Shown: positions 49,934 through 59,173, counted from the stretch's first letter. The stretch is DNA of 64,000 nucleotides from Flavobacterium sp. UBA6135 (GCF_002428305.1 NZ_DIVJ01000029.1:1-64000); one strand, 5' to 3'. Numbers and translations are program-made. Notes: generated by a model from the letters alone, not told the origin.

Positions 49934-50471
49934 AGGGGATAAGGTTTCGGTGCTTGATGAAGCAATTGAAGGGGTAGTAGTGTCTGTTCAAAATAACGAA
50001 GTTTTGATAGAAACTACTGACGGTTTCTTGATGACATATTTTGTCAATGAATTGATTAAATATAACAATACCAATGCTTTAAACTCATTCATATCAAGTG
50101 ACAAATCACATAAGGCTTTGCATGATAAAAAGGAACCAATCAAGCGTTCTTTTGTCAAAGAAAAGAAATCTAAGAAGGATGAATTTGTACTCGAAATTGA
50201 TTTGCACATTGAAAAATTAGTGCCAAATAAAAAAGGATTGTCTAATTATGATATCTTAACGATTCAAATAGATACAGCCAAAAGGCAACTTGAATTTGCC
50301 ATTTCTAAACGAATGCCCAAAGTGGTTTTTATTCACGGCGTTGGTGAAGGTGTTTTAAAAGCGGAGCTGGATTTTTTGTTAGGCAGGTATGAAAATGTGT
50401 CTTTTCAAGATGCCAACTATCAAAAATATGGATTAGGAGCTACGGAAGTATACATCAAGCAAAGGGCTTAG
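49908..50471 (+). CDS. Smr/MutS2-type domain protein with DUF2027-like N terminus
   Basis: A 187-residue protein. The N-terminal half (YKGDKVSVLDEAIEGVVVSVQ) is a small beta-rich domain of the DUF2027 kind; a basic linker follows (about 65-95), then an Smr domain with EIDLHIEKL and IHGVGEGVLKAEL, the canonical HGxGxGxL motif of MutS2 C-terminal nucleases. The MutS ATPase core is absent. A nucleic-acid-related function is likely. Confidence 0.85.
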   Translation: MTTKMMLYKGDKVSVLDEAIEGVVVSVQNNEVLIETTDGFLMTYFVNELIKYNNTNALNSFISSDKSHKALHDKKEPIKRSFVKEKKSKKDEFVLEIDLHIEKLVPNKKGLSNYDILTIQIDTAKRQLEFAISKRMPKVVFIHGVGEGVLKAELDFLLGRYENVSFQDANYQKYGLGATEVYIKQRA

Positions 50472-50478
50472 TTCGTAT

Positions 50479-51477
50479 TTAGGGAACAGTTGTCAGGACT
50501 CCTAATTCATATAGATCTCCAAAAGTAAAGTGAACTCCCTCTCTGGAAAAAGCTACTTTACGAAGTCTTACAGTGTGTTTGAAAACATTCTGCTGTAGTG
50601 CATTGTCAAATTCTTCAATTGAGGTTACTTCAATAATTCCGCTAACATTTGCTACTCCATCCACTCCGGTCCAGCTTTCTAAAAGTGCCGGTGTTGTCGG
50701 ATTCGGATTTGTGCAAAAAAACGAAGCAGGTATTGGAATGATGGCTTCATAAAGTCTATAGTTGATTGAGGTGTTGTTTTGGCCAACAATCGCAATTCTT
50801 GGTTCGTTGATAGGAGTATTGCTATTTTCGAAAAGGGGAATATCAGTCGTTAAAGTTATGGCTTGAGCACCTCCGTTTTTGTATATAAAAGACAAGTTGT
50901 TGTTGCAAATGTTTAAAACGGAACTTGTAATAATAGTGGAAGGAGGTGAGGCATTAGTGACAAAATTTCCTAATTGTAATTCTGAAAACAACTGTTGGCT
51001 TCCATTGCTTTTTTCAAAAGTAGTGTTAATTAGTTTAACGGTGTGAGTGTAGCCGGTTATTAATGCTTGGCCTGTAGTTTCATTGATGGCTTTATTTGCA
51101 AAAGTTTCTATTTCAATTACTCCGGAAGTGGCAATCCATTCTTCAGAAACTGTTGGTGTTGCTGGTGGAATAGCGGAGCAAATTACTTGGGCATTTACAG
51201 TTTCGCTATATACTCGATAAAAAACTTGACTTCCGGTTGAAATTGTTATCGTTCTTGGTTGGTCAGTAGGTGTAATTGTGTTAGGAAAACTTGAGCTTGG
51301 AATTTGAAGCAATAAAGCTTCTCTTTGGTTGATGTAATAAATAAAAAACTGATTGTTTAAGCCTGAACAGGCCGTTGCAGTAACATTGCTAAAATCAAAC
51401 GATTCCACATTGAAATCGCCATCATCACACGATTGAATTCCAAAAACCAAAAGTAAAAGACCTAAAAAACGTTTCAT
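50479..51477 (-). CDS. Hypothetical lipoprotein with two internal repeats
   Basis: A 332-residue lipoprotein (lipobox IQSC, C17) made of two similar halves. FFIYYINQREALLLQIP... TDQPRTITISTGSQVFYRVYSE (about 45-95) matches LSFIYKNGGAQAITLTTDIP... INEPRIAIVGQNNTSINYRLYEA (about 195-245), and both then have a Cys, a Pro-rich stretch and an EEWIATSGVIEIET / ESWTGVDGV...GIIEVTS step. The two halves come from a duplication. No known domain. Confidence 0.72.
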   Translation of the reverse strand: MKRFLGLLLLVFGIQSCDDGDFNVESFDFSNVTATACSGLNNQFFIYYINQREALLLQIPSSSFPNTITPTDQPRTITISTGSQVFYRVYSETVNAQVICSAIPPATPTVSEEWIATSGVIEIETFANKAINETTGQALITGYTHTVKLINTTFEKSNGSQQLFSELQLGNFVTNASPPSTIITSSVLNICNNNLSFIYKNGGAQAITLTTDIPLFENSNTPINEPRIAIVGQNNTSINYRLYEAIIPIPASFFCTNPNPTTPALLESWTGVDGVANVSGIIEVTSIEEFDNALQQNVFKHTVRLRKVAFSREGVHFTFGDLYELGVLTTVP

Positions 51478-51540
51478 TTTAAATGTATTTAAAAAGCAAA
51501 AATAGAACTTTTAATGGCTTGTAAAAGCATTTGTTTTTAA

Positions 51541-51573
51541 TTGGGATGATTTTAACCAATATTACTATCTTTG
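51541..51573 (+). promoter_or_regulatory. Likely promoter of the GH97 gene
   Basis: TTG at 51541-51543 and TATCTTTG at 51566-51573, spaced 22 bp, match the Bacteroidota consensus. The ATG is 27 bases downstream. Confidence 0.5.
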
Positions 51574-51600
51574 AAACTATAAATCAAACAAAGAAAAAAC

Positions 51601-53700
51601 ATGAACAAACTCATTGTATTTATGATATTTTCAGCTTCATCTATTGCTTTTAGTCAAAACTTGCAATCGCCTGATAAACAATTGAAAATGATTTTTTATA
51701 TTTCGGAAAATGGCACACCTCAATATGAGTTGCTCTTAGGGTCTGAAGTAGTGATTAATAAAAGTAATTTGGGTCTTGAGTTAAAAAACGAACAAGGATT
51801 AACATCCGGATTTTCTGTTCAAAATACAACACCAACTACATTTAAAGAAAACTGGAATCCGGTTTTAGGTGAATATAAAACCATTGAAAATCATTACAAT
51901 GGTTTGATGATTGAGTTGATTCAAAACGCAACCAATAGAAAAGTGCACCTACATTTTAAATTATACAATGAAGGTTTGGCATTTCGATATGAAATTTCTA
52001 CTCAAAGTAACTTCAATTATTTTGTTGTAAGTGATGAGGTTACACAATTTAATTTAGTTGGAAACCATAAAGCTTTTTGGATTCCCGGAGATTATGATAG
52101 TCAAGAATACGCCTATAATGAAACGAAACTTTCTGAGATTGATGTTTTAAGTTTAGATATGAATAATGGCATTGGAATGAAAGGACCAATGACAAAAACC
52201 AGAATCCAATCTCCGGTGATGATGAAAACAAATAGCGGACTTTACATCACTATTTTTGAAGCGGCTGTTGTGAATTATCCCATCATGCATTTGGATGTGA
52301 ATACCGACACTTTTGCCATGCAATCGCATTTGGTTCCCAACGCAATTGGCGATAAAGCCTATCTCCAAGCTCCTGCAAAAACACCATGGCGTACCATCAT
52401 GGTAAGTAAAGATGCTCGAAAAATACTTAGCTCTCAAATGATATTGAATTTAAATGAACCCAATGTAATTGAAGATACTTCTTGGATTAAGCCCATGAAA
52501 TATGTGGGTATATGGTGGGAAATGCACGTTGGGAAGGCTACTTGGGATTATGCAGGTTCGCAAAATGCTCAAAACACCACTGATGGTTCGCTAAAGCCAA
52601 CCGGAAAACATGGAGCAACTACAGCAAACGCCAAACGCTATATAGATTTTGCGGCGAAACATGGTTTTGACGGTGTTTTAGTGGAAGGTTGGAATGTAGG
52701 CTGGGAAGATTGGTTTGGCAATTGGAAAGAAGAAGTATTTGACTTTGTAACTTCTTATCCTGATTTTGATGTGGAAGAAGTGAAACGTTATGCACAATCA
52801 AGGGAGGTACAAATGATCATGCATCACGAAACCTCAGGCTCTGTGAGCAATTATGAGCGAAGATTAGATCGTGCGTTTGACTTTATGAAGAAAAACGATT
52901 ACAACGCGGTTAAAACAGGATATGTGGGTAAAATTATTCCAAGAGGTGAGTGGCATGACGGACAAGCCATGGTCAATCATTTTAATTATGTGGTTCAAAG
53001 AGCTGCAGACTATAAAATTTTAGTCAACTCTCATGAATCTTCCAGACCAACAGGCTTGCATCGCACGTATCCCAATTATATTGCCTCAGAAGCAGCTCGT
53101 GGTAATGAATTCAATGCTTGGAGTAATGGAAACCCTCCGGCACATGAAACCATTTTACCATTTACTCGATTTTTGGGTGGACCGATGGATTATACACCCG
53201 GAATTTTTGAAATCAAAATGAGTCATTATGATCCAACCAAAAGCGAACAAGTACACACCACACTAGCAAAACAGTTGGCGTTATATGTAACGATTTACAG
53301 CCCGTTGCAAATGGCAGCCGATTTACCGGAAAATTATGAGAAGTATCCGGATGCTTTCCAATTTATTAAAGATGTTGAAGTGGATTGGGACGATACTAAA
53401 ATTCTGGAAGCCGAACCGGGAGATTATATCACCATTGCCAGAAAAACAAAAGGGAAAGAAACTTGGTTTTTAGGTGGTATTACAGATGAAAATGCCAGAA
53501 AAACAGAAATTGCATTAGATTTTTTATCACCCGGAAAAAAATACAAAGCCACCATTTATGAAGATGCAAAAGACGCTCATTGGGAAAAAAATCCGAAAGC
53601 GTATGCTATCAGAACAGTTGAAGTAACTTCAAAATCGAAACTGAAACTGAATTTAGCGGCCGGAGGTGGTACAGCTATTAGTTTTCAACCCTTAAATTAA
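51601..53700 (+). CDS. Glycoside hydrolase family 97 (SusB-like alpha-glucosidase)
   Basis: A 699-residue GH97 with a signal peptide (1-18, ending FSQ), an N-terminal beta domain (about 20-275) and a barrel with GVLVEGWNVGWEDW, MIMHHETSGSV, VNSHESSRPTG and YIASEAARGNEFNAW. The glutamates in HHETSG, HESSRP and SEAARG are the acid/base positions of inverting GH97 enzymes such as SusB. It should act in the periplasm on maltooligosaccharides. The iscS/nifS-type gene follows 21 bp downstream. Confidence 0.9.
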   Translation: MNKLIVFMIFSASSIAFSQNLQSPDKQLKMIFYISENGTPQYELLLGSEVVINKSNLGLELKNEQGLTSGFSVQNTTPTTFKENWNPVLGEYKTIENHYNGLMIELIQNATNRKVHLHFKLYNEGLAFRYEISTQSNFNYFVVSDEVTQFNLVGNHKAFWIPGDYDSQEYAYNETKLSEIDVLSLDMNNGIGMKGPMTKTRIQSPVMMKTNSGLYITIFEAAVVNYPIMHLDVNTDTFAMQSHLVPNAIGDKAYLQAPAKTPWRTIMVSKDARKILSSQMILNLNEPNVIEDTSWIKPMKYVGIWWEMHVGKATWDYAGSQNAQNTTDGSLKPTGKHGATTANAKRYIDFAAKHGFDGVLVEGWNVGWEDWFGNWKEEVFDFVTSYPDFDVEEVKRYAQSREVQMIMHHETSGSVSNYERRLDRAFDFMKKNDYNAVKTGYVGKIIPRGEWHDGQAMVNHFNYVVQRAADYKILVNSHESSRPTGLHRTYPNYIASEAARGNEFNAWSNGNPPAHETILPFTRFLGGPMDYTPGIFEIKMSHYDPTKSEQVHTTLAKQLALYVTIYSPLQMAADLPENYEKYPDAFQFIKDVEVDWDDTKILEAEPGDYITIARKTKGKETWFLGGITDENARKTEIALDFLSPGKKYKATIYEDAKDAHWEKNPKAYAIRTVEVTSKSKLKLNLAAGGGTAISFQPLN

Positions 53701-53721
53701 AAACGACTTACGAAAATTGAA

Positions 53722-54855
53722 ATGAATAAAATATATTTGGATAATGCCTCAACAACTGCAATCCGGCCCGAAGTAATTCAGGAGATGACCCGTGTCATGA
53801 TGGAAGATTTTGGCAATCCTTCATCAACGCACAGTTATGGAAGAAGTGCCAAAGTAGTTTTGGAAACGGCTCGAAAAAGTATTGCCAAACTCTTGAATGC
53901 AACAACTTCTGAAATAATTTTTACCTCCGGTGCTACAGAAGCCAACAATTGGATTATTAGCAATGCAGTTAAAAAACTGCACATCCAACGTATCATATCA
54001 ACTAAAGTGGAACACCACGCGGTGTTGTATCCCATTTTAGAAGAGCAAAAAGAAGGGGTTGAAGTTTCCTTTTTATCGGTTGATAGTAATGGCTGTATCG
54101 ATTTAAATGAATTAGAAACGTTGTTGGCAGACGAAAAACCTACTCTTGTAAGTTTGATGCATGTCAATAACGAAACAGGAGTTGTAATGAATTTAAATAC
54201 TGTTGGAGCATTATGCAAAAAATACAACGCACTTTTTCATTCTGATACGGTTCAGAGTATTGGAAAGCAAACCTTCAATCTACAAGAAACTCCGGTGGAT
54301 TTTATTGTTGCGAGTGCTCATAAATTCAACGGACCAAAAGGGGTTGGGTTTGCTTATATTAAGAAAAACAGTCGTTTAGGAGCGATGTTATTGGGTGGTG
54401 AACAAGAAAAAGGTTTGCGAGCCGGCACAGAAGCCATTCATCAAATTGCAGGAATGGCAAAAGCTCTAGAGCTAGCCTATGTAAATTTGGAAGCAGAAAG
54501 CAATCGAATCAAAGAACTCAAAGCTTTTGCATGGAACGAATTGCAAAAAGTTTTTCCGTTAGTGAAATCCAATGGGAATCTTGAAGAAACGTTTCATTCC
54601 TTATTGAATGTGCAATTGCCTTTTTCAGCAGAAAAAACAGCCATACTACTTTTTGAATTGGACATGCATGGTATTGCAGTTTCTCGAGGAAGTGCTTGTC
54701 AATCCGGAACCACAAAGCCTTCACACGTTTTAGCAGAAATGCTTTCTATGGGCGAATTGCAAAAACCCAATATTCGTATTTCGTTTAGTTATACCAATAC
54801 TAATGATGAAGTGCTACAATTGGTTAAAGTGTTGAAGGAGATTGAAACAAAATGA
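53722..54855 (+). CDS. Cysteine desulfurase (NifS/IscS type)
   Basis: A 377-residue PLP-dependent cysteine desulfurase. YLDNASTTAIRPEV and HVNNETGVVMNL are typical, with the PLP lysine K201 in SAHKFNGPKG and the catalytic cysteine C326 in SRGSACQSGT. It mobilises sulfur from cysteine for iron-sulfur or thiouridine assembly. Only 21 bp separate it from the GH97 gene, so they may be co-transcribed, although there is no functional link visible. No isc or suf partner genes are adjacent. Confidence 0.93.
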   Translation: MNKIYLDNASTTAIRPEVIQEMTRVMMEDFGNPSSTHSYGRSAKVVLETARKSIAKLLNATTSEIIFTSGATEANNWIISNAVKKLHIQRIISTKVEHHAVLYPILEEQKEGVEVSFLSVDSNGCIDLNELETLLADEKPTLVSLMHVNNETGVVMNLNTVGALCKKYNALFHSDTVQSIGKQTFNLQETPVDFIVASAHKFNGPKGVGFAYIKKNSRLGAMLLGGEQEKGLRAGTEAIHQIAGMAKALELAYVNLEAESNRIKELKAFAWNELQKVFPLVKSNGNLEETFHSLLNVQLPFSAEKTAILLFELDMHGIAVSRGSACQSGTTKPSHVLAEMLSMGELQKPNIRISFSYTNTNDEVLQLVKVLKEIETK

Positions 54856-54868
54856 TTCATCCAAATAT

Positions 54869-55960
54869 TTAATAATACAAAATCACCCGCTGGATTTCAT
54901 AAATAGGCATCTTATCAATAAGAACGGTTTTCTTGACCCAATTTCCTTTGTCATCTGTTTCAAAAAAAAGCGTGCGTTTTGAGGTTCCGTTTTGTGATGT
55001 AGTAGCAGTCTCCACTAATCGATTGGAGTCGTCATACCCCTTGGTTATGGTTTGAACTGTTGTACCGTTTTGAATAACTTCATAAGAAACAATGTTTTTC
55101 TGATTGTCATACCCAATTTTTTCTTCTGAAACATGTTTTATACTGTTGTCAACCAACTTATTATAAGTTAAATTGTTGTTGTCGTCATACATTTTCATTT
55201 CAGAATATTGTAGTTCTCCATTGGGAAGGTAACTTTCCACTTTTACCAATAAATCATCCAAATACTCAAACTTTGTATTGGAAACGTTGTTATTTTGACT
55301 ATCATAATACGACTCGCTTAGTTTTTTGTTGGTATCATCATATTCATAGGTGATGTAGTTGGTGATACGTTCTGTGTTTTTATAATAACTTTCTTTTATT
55401 AAATTTCCTTTGTCATCATAGGTAAAACTGATTTTACTCGTTAAACGCTCATTGGCATCAAAATTTCTTTTTTGTACTAATTTTGAATCCACAAAAGTTT
55501 GGACAATTTTATCATACTGACTGCCATCCGGATTTCTTCGGGTGATAATGATAGTATTTCCCTTGTCATCACGGGTGTGTTTTGTGGTTAAAAAAACCGC
55601 ATTGTTCATATATTGAATGTAGTCAACAATTAGGTCTTTTCCATCATAAATGGTTTCTTCATGAAGTGCACCTGTTGAATTGAACTTCTTTTCACGAATC
55701 AATTGCCCTTTTTGATTAAATTCTAATACAAAATCATACTCAGAATAGGTTTCTCTCTTTAAACGGCCTGAATTTCTACCGTCAACAATTTCATATGATT
55801 TTTCTTCAACTGATTTTACCGGACCATATAAATTATAATAGTTTAAGTCACTAACTTCCGGTTCATTGGTGACTGCTATAACTTCTTCTTGTTCTTCTTT
55901 GTCTTTTCTACAAGAAATTAGCAGCGTTGAAATCAAAATAAGGGTAATTAACTTTTTCAT
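54869..55960 (-). CDS. Lipoprotein with YD/RHS-like repeats
   Basis: A 363-residue lipoprotein (lipobox LISC, C17). The whole mature part is made of roughly 20-24-residue beta-repeats such as YDDKGNLIKESYYKN, YDDTNKKLSESYYDS, YDDNNNLTYNK, YDDSNRLVETATTS, ending DDKGNWVKK. They resemble the YD repeats of RHS-type proteins but no toxin domain or T6SS context is seen. The ATG at 55960 gives the signal; the frame is open to 55990. Function unknown; envelope-attached. Confidence 0.75.
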   Translation of the reverse strand: MKKLITLILISTLLISCRKDKEEQEEVIAVTNEPEVSDLNYYNLYGPVKSVEEKSYEIVDGRNSGRLKRETYSEYDFVLEFNQKGQLIREKKFNSTGALHEETIYDGKDLIVDYIQYMNNAVFLTTKHTRDDKGNTIIITRRNPDGSQYDKIVQTFVDSKLVQKRNFDANERLTSKISFTYDDKGNLIKESYYKNTERITNYITYEYDDTNKKLSESYYDSQNNNVSNTKFEYLDDLLVKVESYLPNGELQYSEMKMYDDNNNLTYNKLVDNSIKHVSEEKIGYDNQKNIVSYEVIQNGTTVQTITKGYDDSNRLVETATTSQNGTSKRTLFFETDDKGNWVKKTVLIDKMPIYEIQRVILYY

Positions 55961-55972
55961 GAAAGGTGTATT

Positions 55973-56001
55973 AAAAAAAATCCCGAACAAAGGCCCGGGA
56001 T
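55973..56001 (-). terminator. Terminator after the SOD gene
   Basis: On the minus strand ATCCCG (56001-55996) and CGGGAT (55985-55980) form a stem with a GC-rich 10-base loop, followed by a run of T. It ends the LUD-cdsA-psd-ACBP-SOD operon. Confidence 0.75.
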
Positions 56002-56022
56002 GTGTTAAATATAATTTTTTAG

Positions 56023-56799
56023 TTATTGGGCTACTTGAGTGGCGTTGAATTTTTCACTGACTTTTTCCCAATTGATAATGTTGAAAAAAGCATCTACATA
56101 GTCTTTTCGTTTGTTTTGATAATTCAAATAATAGGCGTGTTCCCAAACGTCTAAAGCAAGAATTGGCGTTCCTGATAATCCCAATTTAGACATCAAAGGA
56201 TTGTCTTGATTTGGAGTTCCTACAATGTTCAATTTACCGGTAGCATCCACAACCAGCCAAGCCCAGCCTGAACCAAACTGTTTCATTGCTGCATCAGAAA
56301 ATTGTGTTTTGAAATTTTCAAAGCTACCAAAATCTTTAGTTATGGCTTTTGATAAAGCATCACCTGGTCCTTTGCCGTCATTAACTTTTAGGATTTCCCA
56401 AAAGAAATTATGGTTGTAATAACCACCACCGTTATTTCTAACCGCTTTGTTTTCACCATCTAAATTTTTCAGAATTTCTTCAATAGAAAGAGTAGCCATT
56501 GGTGTACCCGCAATTGCTTTGTTTAAGTTGTTGGTGTAAGCCAAATGATGTTTGGAAAAATGAATTTCCATAGTCTTCGCATCAATAAAAGGTTCCAATG
56601 CAGTATAAGCATAAGGCAGGGTTATCATTTCAAAAGTCCCTCCTTCATCTGCTTTCACATCGGCAGGATCAGCAACAATGACTTCTTCAATTTCCGGACC
56701 TGCAACTTCTACTACTTCTTCTAGTTTTTTAGAATTGTTACAAGATATAAGCGAAAAAAGAGCAGCCGGTAAAACGGAATAATAAATGATTTTTTTCAT
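56023..56799 (-). CDS. Lipoprotein Fe/Mn superoxide dismutase
   Basis: A 258-residue Fe/Mn SOD with a lipoprotein signal (lipobox LISC, C20) and an acidic linker (about 25-52) before the SOD fold. Metal ligands H80, H130, D217 and H221 are all present, in EIHFSKHH, YYNHNFFW and ALDVWEHAY. So it is probably an active enzyme anchored in the envelope. Metal preference is not clear. It lies 5 bp after the acyl-CoA-binding gene, last in a phospholipid operon, and a terminator follows. Confidence 0.93.
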   Translation of the reverse strand: MKKIIYYSVLPAALFSLISCNNSKKLEEVVEVAGPEIEEVIVADPADVKADEGGTFEMITLPYAYTALEPFIDAKTMEIHFSKHHLAYTNNLNKAIAGTPMATLSIEEILKNLDGENKAVRNNGGGYYNHNFFWEILKVNDGKGPGDALSKAITKDFGSFENFKTQFSDAAMKQFGSGWAWLVVDATGKLNIVGTPNQDNPLMSKLGLSGTPILALDVWEHAYYLNYQNKRKDYVDAFFNIINWEKVSEKFNATQVAQ

Positions 56800-56804
56800 A
56801 ATAG

Positions 56805-57071
56805 TTATTTTTTTAATAAAGAATTTATAGTTTCAATATAACGTTCTTTTGCTTCTTCAGGAGTTAAATGACTAATTTGCATCCAAGCATTGGTCTTAAA
56901 AGCATTTCTCAAATCGCTGTTGTTTATGGGTCTGAATCCAACAGTACCATGTGTGGCTTGCTTATAATAAGCATAAATTCGTAACATCACATCCGGCGGC
57001 AAAGCATCGGTCATGTTAGAAGCCAATTCAAAAGCTTCATTAAATCTTCGGTCTAAATCGTTCTCACTCAT
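56805..57071 (-). CDS. Acyl-CoA-binding protein
   Basis: An 88-residue acyl-CoA-binding protein (ACBP). The four-helix fold has LDRRFNEAFELASNM, the central YAYYKQATHGTVG with the acyl-CoA-binding Tyr/Lys residues, and AWMQISHLTPEEAKERYIE. ACBP binds and delivers medium- and long-chain acyl-CoA. Here it overlaps psd by 8 bp, and its place between psd and sod suggests a role in phospholipid metabolism. Confidence 0.93.
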   Translation of the reverse strand: MSENDLDRRFNEAFELASNMTDALPPDVMLRIYAYYKQATHGTVGFRPINNSDLRNAFKTNAWMQISHLTPEEAKERYIETINSLLKK

Positions 57072-57726
57072 GACTCGGAAGTTCAGCGATTACTGTTTCA
57101 CCTCCCTTAACTTTTTGATTCAAAATCACGTTAATTGGAGTGCCTAAAGGTAAGAATAGATCTACTCTTGAACCAAATTTAATAAATCCGGCATCGGTTC
57201 CTTGTTTTACTTGTGTGCCTTCTTTGGCATAGTTTACAATTCTTCGTGCTAAAGCTCCTGCGATTTGACGGTACAATATTTCTCCAAACAATCGGTTTTC
57301 TAAAACCACAGTGGTACGTTCGTTTTCAGTGCTCGCTTTTGGATGCCAAGCTACTAAATATTTCCCCGGATGGTATTTGCTGAAATTTACTTTTCCGTTA
57401 ACCGCATATCGGGTAACATGCACGTTAATGGGCGACATAAATATAGAAACTTGAAGGCGTTTGTCTTTAAAATATTCGTCTTCATAAACTTCTTCAATTA
57501 CCACCACTTTTCCGTCAACGGGTGCAATAACGGTGTTGTCATCAACATGGGTATTGCGTTTTGGATTTCTGAAAAACTGCAATACTAAAATCAACAACAC
57601 CAAACCAATGGATTGAACAACCATACGTAACCAATCAATGGCAATAAAACTATCTGCTAATAGAATCCAAGCGGTTACAATAACAGTAGTAATTAAAATA
57701 ATCTTAGCTCCTTCTTTATGAAACAT
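57064..57726 (-). CDS. psd: Phosphatidylserine decarboxylase family protein (type II)
   Basis: A 220-residue phosphatidylserine decarboxylase-type proenzyme. Two hydrophobic N-terminal segments (about 9-50) precede the catalytic part. The self-cleavage site is FIKFGSRVDL with G185-S186; the pyruvoyl group would form at S186. FMSPINVHVTRY and GKYLVAWHPKASTENER are family motifs. It makes phosphatidylethanolamine at the inner membrane. It overlaps cdsA by 11 bp and the ACBP gene by 8 bp. Confidence 0.94.
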   Translation of the reverse strand: MFHKEGAKIILITTVIVTAWILLADSFIAIDWLRMVVQSIGLVLLILVLQFFRNPKRNTHVDDNTVIAPVDGKVVVIEEVYEDEYFKDKRLQVSIFMSPINVHVTRYAVNGKVNFSKYHPGKYLVAWHPKASTENERTTVVLENRLFGEILYRQIAGALARRIVNYAKEGTQVKQGTDAGFIKFGSRVDLFLPLGTPINVILNQKVKGGETVIAELPSHE

Positions 57727-58522
57727 ACTTTAAAATTTGATAAAATAAAAAAATAAATGGTGAAACAAATATAATACTATCCAAACGATCTAATATACCA
57801 CCATGACCCGGCATGATTTTGCCGCTGTCTTTCACATTAGCTAATCGCTTGAACTTAGATTGAATTAAATCACCCAATGTTGCAAATATACTAACTAAAA
57901 TCCCGATTCCAACCCAAATGCCTAAATTGCTGGTTCCAATAAAATAAGTAGCAATCAAAATACTGGTAAGGACACTGAAAACAAAACCCCCTAAAAAACC
58001 TTCTATTGTTTTTTTGGGCGAGATGCGTTCAAAAAGCTTGTGTTTACCTATGGATTTACCTACTAAATAAGCAAAAGTATCGTTGATCCAAATCAAAATA
58101 AAAACCCCCAGAATGATTTTTGGATTGTACCCATTGATGCCAATCGGTATTTTTGTAATGATAATAAATGGAAAAATGAGATAGCCAAAAATATACAACC
58201 ACTTTTCAAATTTGGTAATCTTTTTATCTTTTTTTGAAAATAAAAAGAATAACAATCGAATGGAAACACTCAGGCAAAGTAACAAAAGTACTTGTTGGTA
58301 AATCAATTCGACATCCCAAAAATAAAAAGCTCCATAACTTAGTACGGCGAGCAATAATGGAAGGCGGAATTTGAGTTGAATTAGTTTGCAAAATTCAAGA
58401 ACAGCAAGTGCCAAGAAAAGTCCAAACAATAAAATAAAGGTAATGTTTGAGTAGAGTAGGCACGTTAATAAAAGAAGGATATAAACTGCACCCGATAAAG
58501 CTCTTGTAAGCGTTTCATTCAT
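57716..58522 (-). CDS. cdsA: Phosphatidate cytidylyltransferase
   Basis: A 268-residue integral membrane enzyme that makes CDP-diacylglycerol from phosphatidate and CTP. About eight transmembrane segments are visible, and the C-terminal signature contains SPKKTIEGFLGG, GDLIQSKFKRLANVKDSG, and PGHGGILDRLDS. It supplies the CDP-diacylglycerol for phosphatidylserine synthesis upstream of psd. One base separates it from the LUD gene. Confidence 0.95.
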   Translation of the reverse strand: MNETLTRALSGAVYILLLLTCLLYSNITFILLFGLFLALAVLEFCKLIQLKFRLPLLLAVLSYGAFYFWDVELIYQQVLLLLCLSVSIRLLFFLFSKKDKKITKFEKWLYIFGYLIFPFIIITKIPIGINGYNPKIILGVFILIWINDTFAYLVGKSIGKHKLFERISPKKTIEGFLGGFVFSVLTSILIATYFIGTSNLGIWVGIGILVSIFATLGDLIQSKFKRLANVKDSGKIMPGHGGILDRLDSIIFVSPFIFLFYQILKYVS

Positions 58523-58523
58523 T

Positions 58524-59126
58524 TTAAAGATCTTCTAAAAGCAATAAATAAAGATTTTTTGCCGCACTTCCGTAGTGTAGAAAATCCTCTTCTTTCGCTT
58601 TTTCAAAATATTTAATGGTGGTTATATTGGACGGATAATTTTTATCATACCGTTTTTTAATCTCACGCAATCCATCGCTTTTATTTTCTAAAATTTGACT
58701 GGTGGTTGCAAAAATAACCATATTGGCAGGTAATTCATGAGGTTTATTCTGCTTGATTTGATTGGAAGTCAATAAAACTGAACCGTCATCAGCAATTAAA
58801 TTTTCACATGAGGCTAACAAAAATTTGGGATCAGTAGGATTAATGTAGGTAAGTTTGTTTTCTTCTAATAAATGGAACAACTTGGGCTCGTAACATAGGG
58901 CATGACACTCAAACCAATCATTTTCTTCTAAGATATTTAAGAATTGTTCTCTTAGTTCATCTAACGTATCACAATAGAGAAATTTACCGCCATTTTTTTT
59001 AAAATTAAAGGTAAACAATTCATCTACCGGAATTTTAATTTCCGGATTAAATTGGCTAACTTCCTTTTCTTTATTTTCCTCAGAAGCATCGTTACCAGAA
59101 CCAAACAGCTTTTTAAAAAGACTCAT
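58524..59126 (-). CDS. LUD (lactate utilization) domain protein
   Basis: A 200-residue protein of the LUD/LutC-like family. Motifs TYINPTDPKFLLASCENLIADDGSVLLTSNQIK and HELPANMVIFATTSQI are typical. It lacks the iron-sulfur partner genes of the lut operon. In Bacteroidota this LUD gene usually heads the cdsA-psd group; the reason is unknown. The promoter may be the TATCTTTG on the minus strand at 59166-59173. Confidence 0.85.
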   Translation of the reverse strand: MSLFKKLFGSGNDASEENKEKEVSQFNPEIKIPVDELFTFNFKKNGGKFLYCDTLDELREQFLNILEENDWFECHALCYEPKLFHLLEENKLTYINPTDPKFLLASCENLIADDGSVLLTSNQIKQNKPHELPANMVIFATTSQILENKSDGLREIKKRYDKNYPSNITTIKYFEKAKEEDFLHYGSAAKNLYLLLLEDL

Positions 59127-59165
59127 ATTTTGTTAGAAATGCGTGTATTCGTATTTGTTTTCGTT

Positions 59166-59173
59166 CAAAGATA
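59166..59173 (-). promoter_or_regulatory. -7 element of the LUD-cdsA-psd-ACBP-SOD operon
   Basis: CAAAGATA on the plus strand reads TATCTTTG on the minus strand, a TAnnTTTG match 40 bases before the LUD start. It lies next to the ftsH terminator. No TTG at the usual spacing. Confidence 0.45.

Noticed and set aside
54869..55960. An RHS toxin/immunity locus
   Set aside because: No toxin C-terminal domain, immunity-sized gene or secretion gene; the protein is a short lipoprotein throughout.
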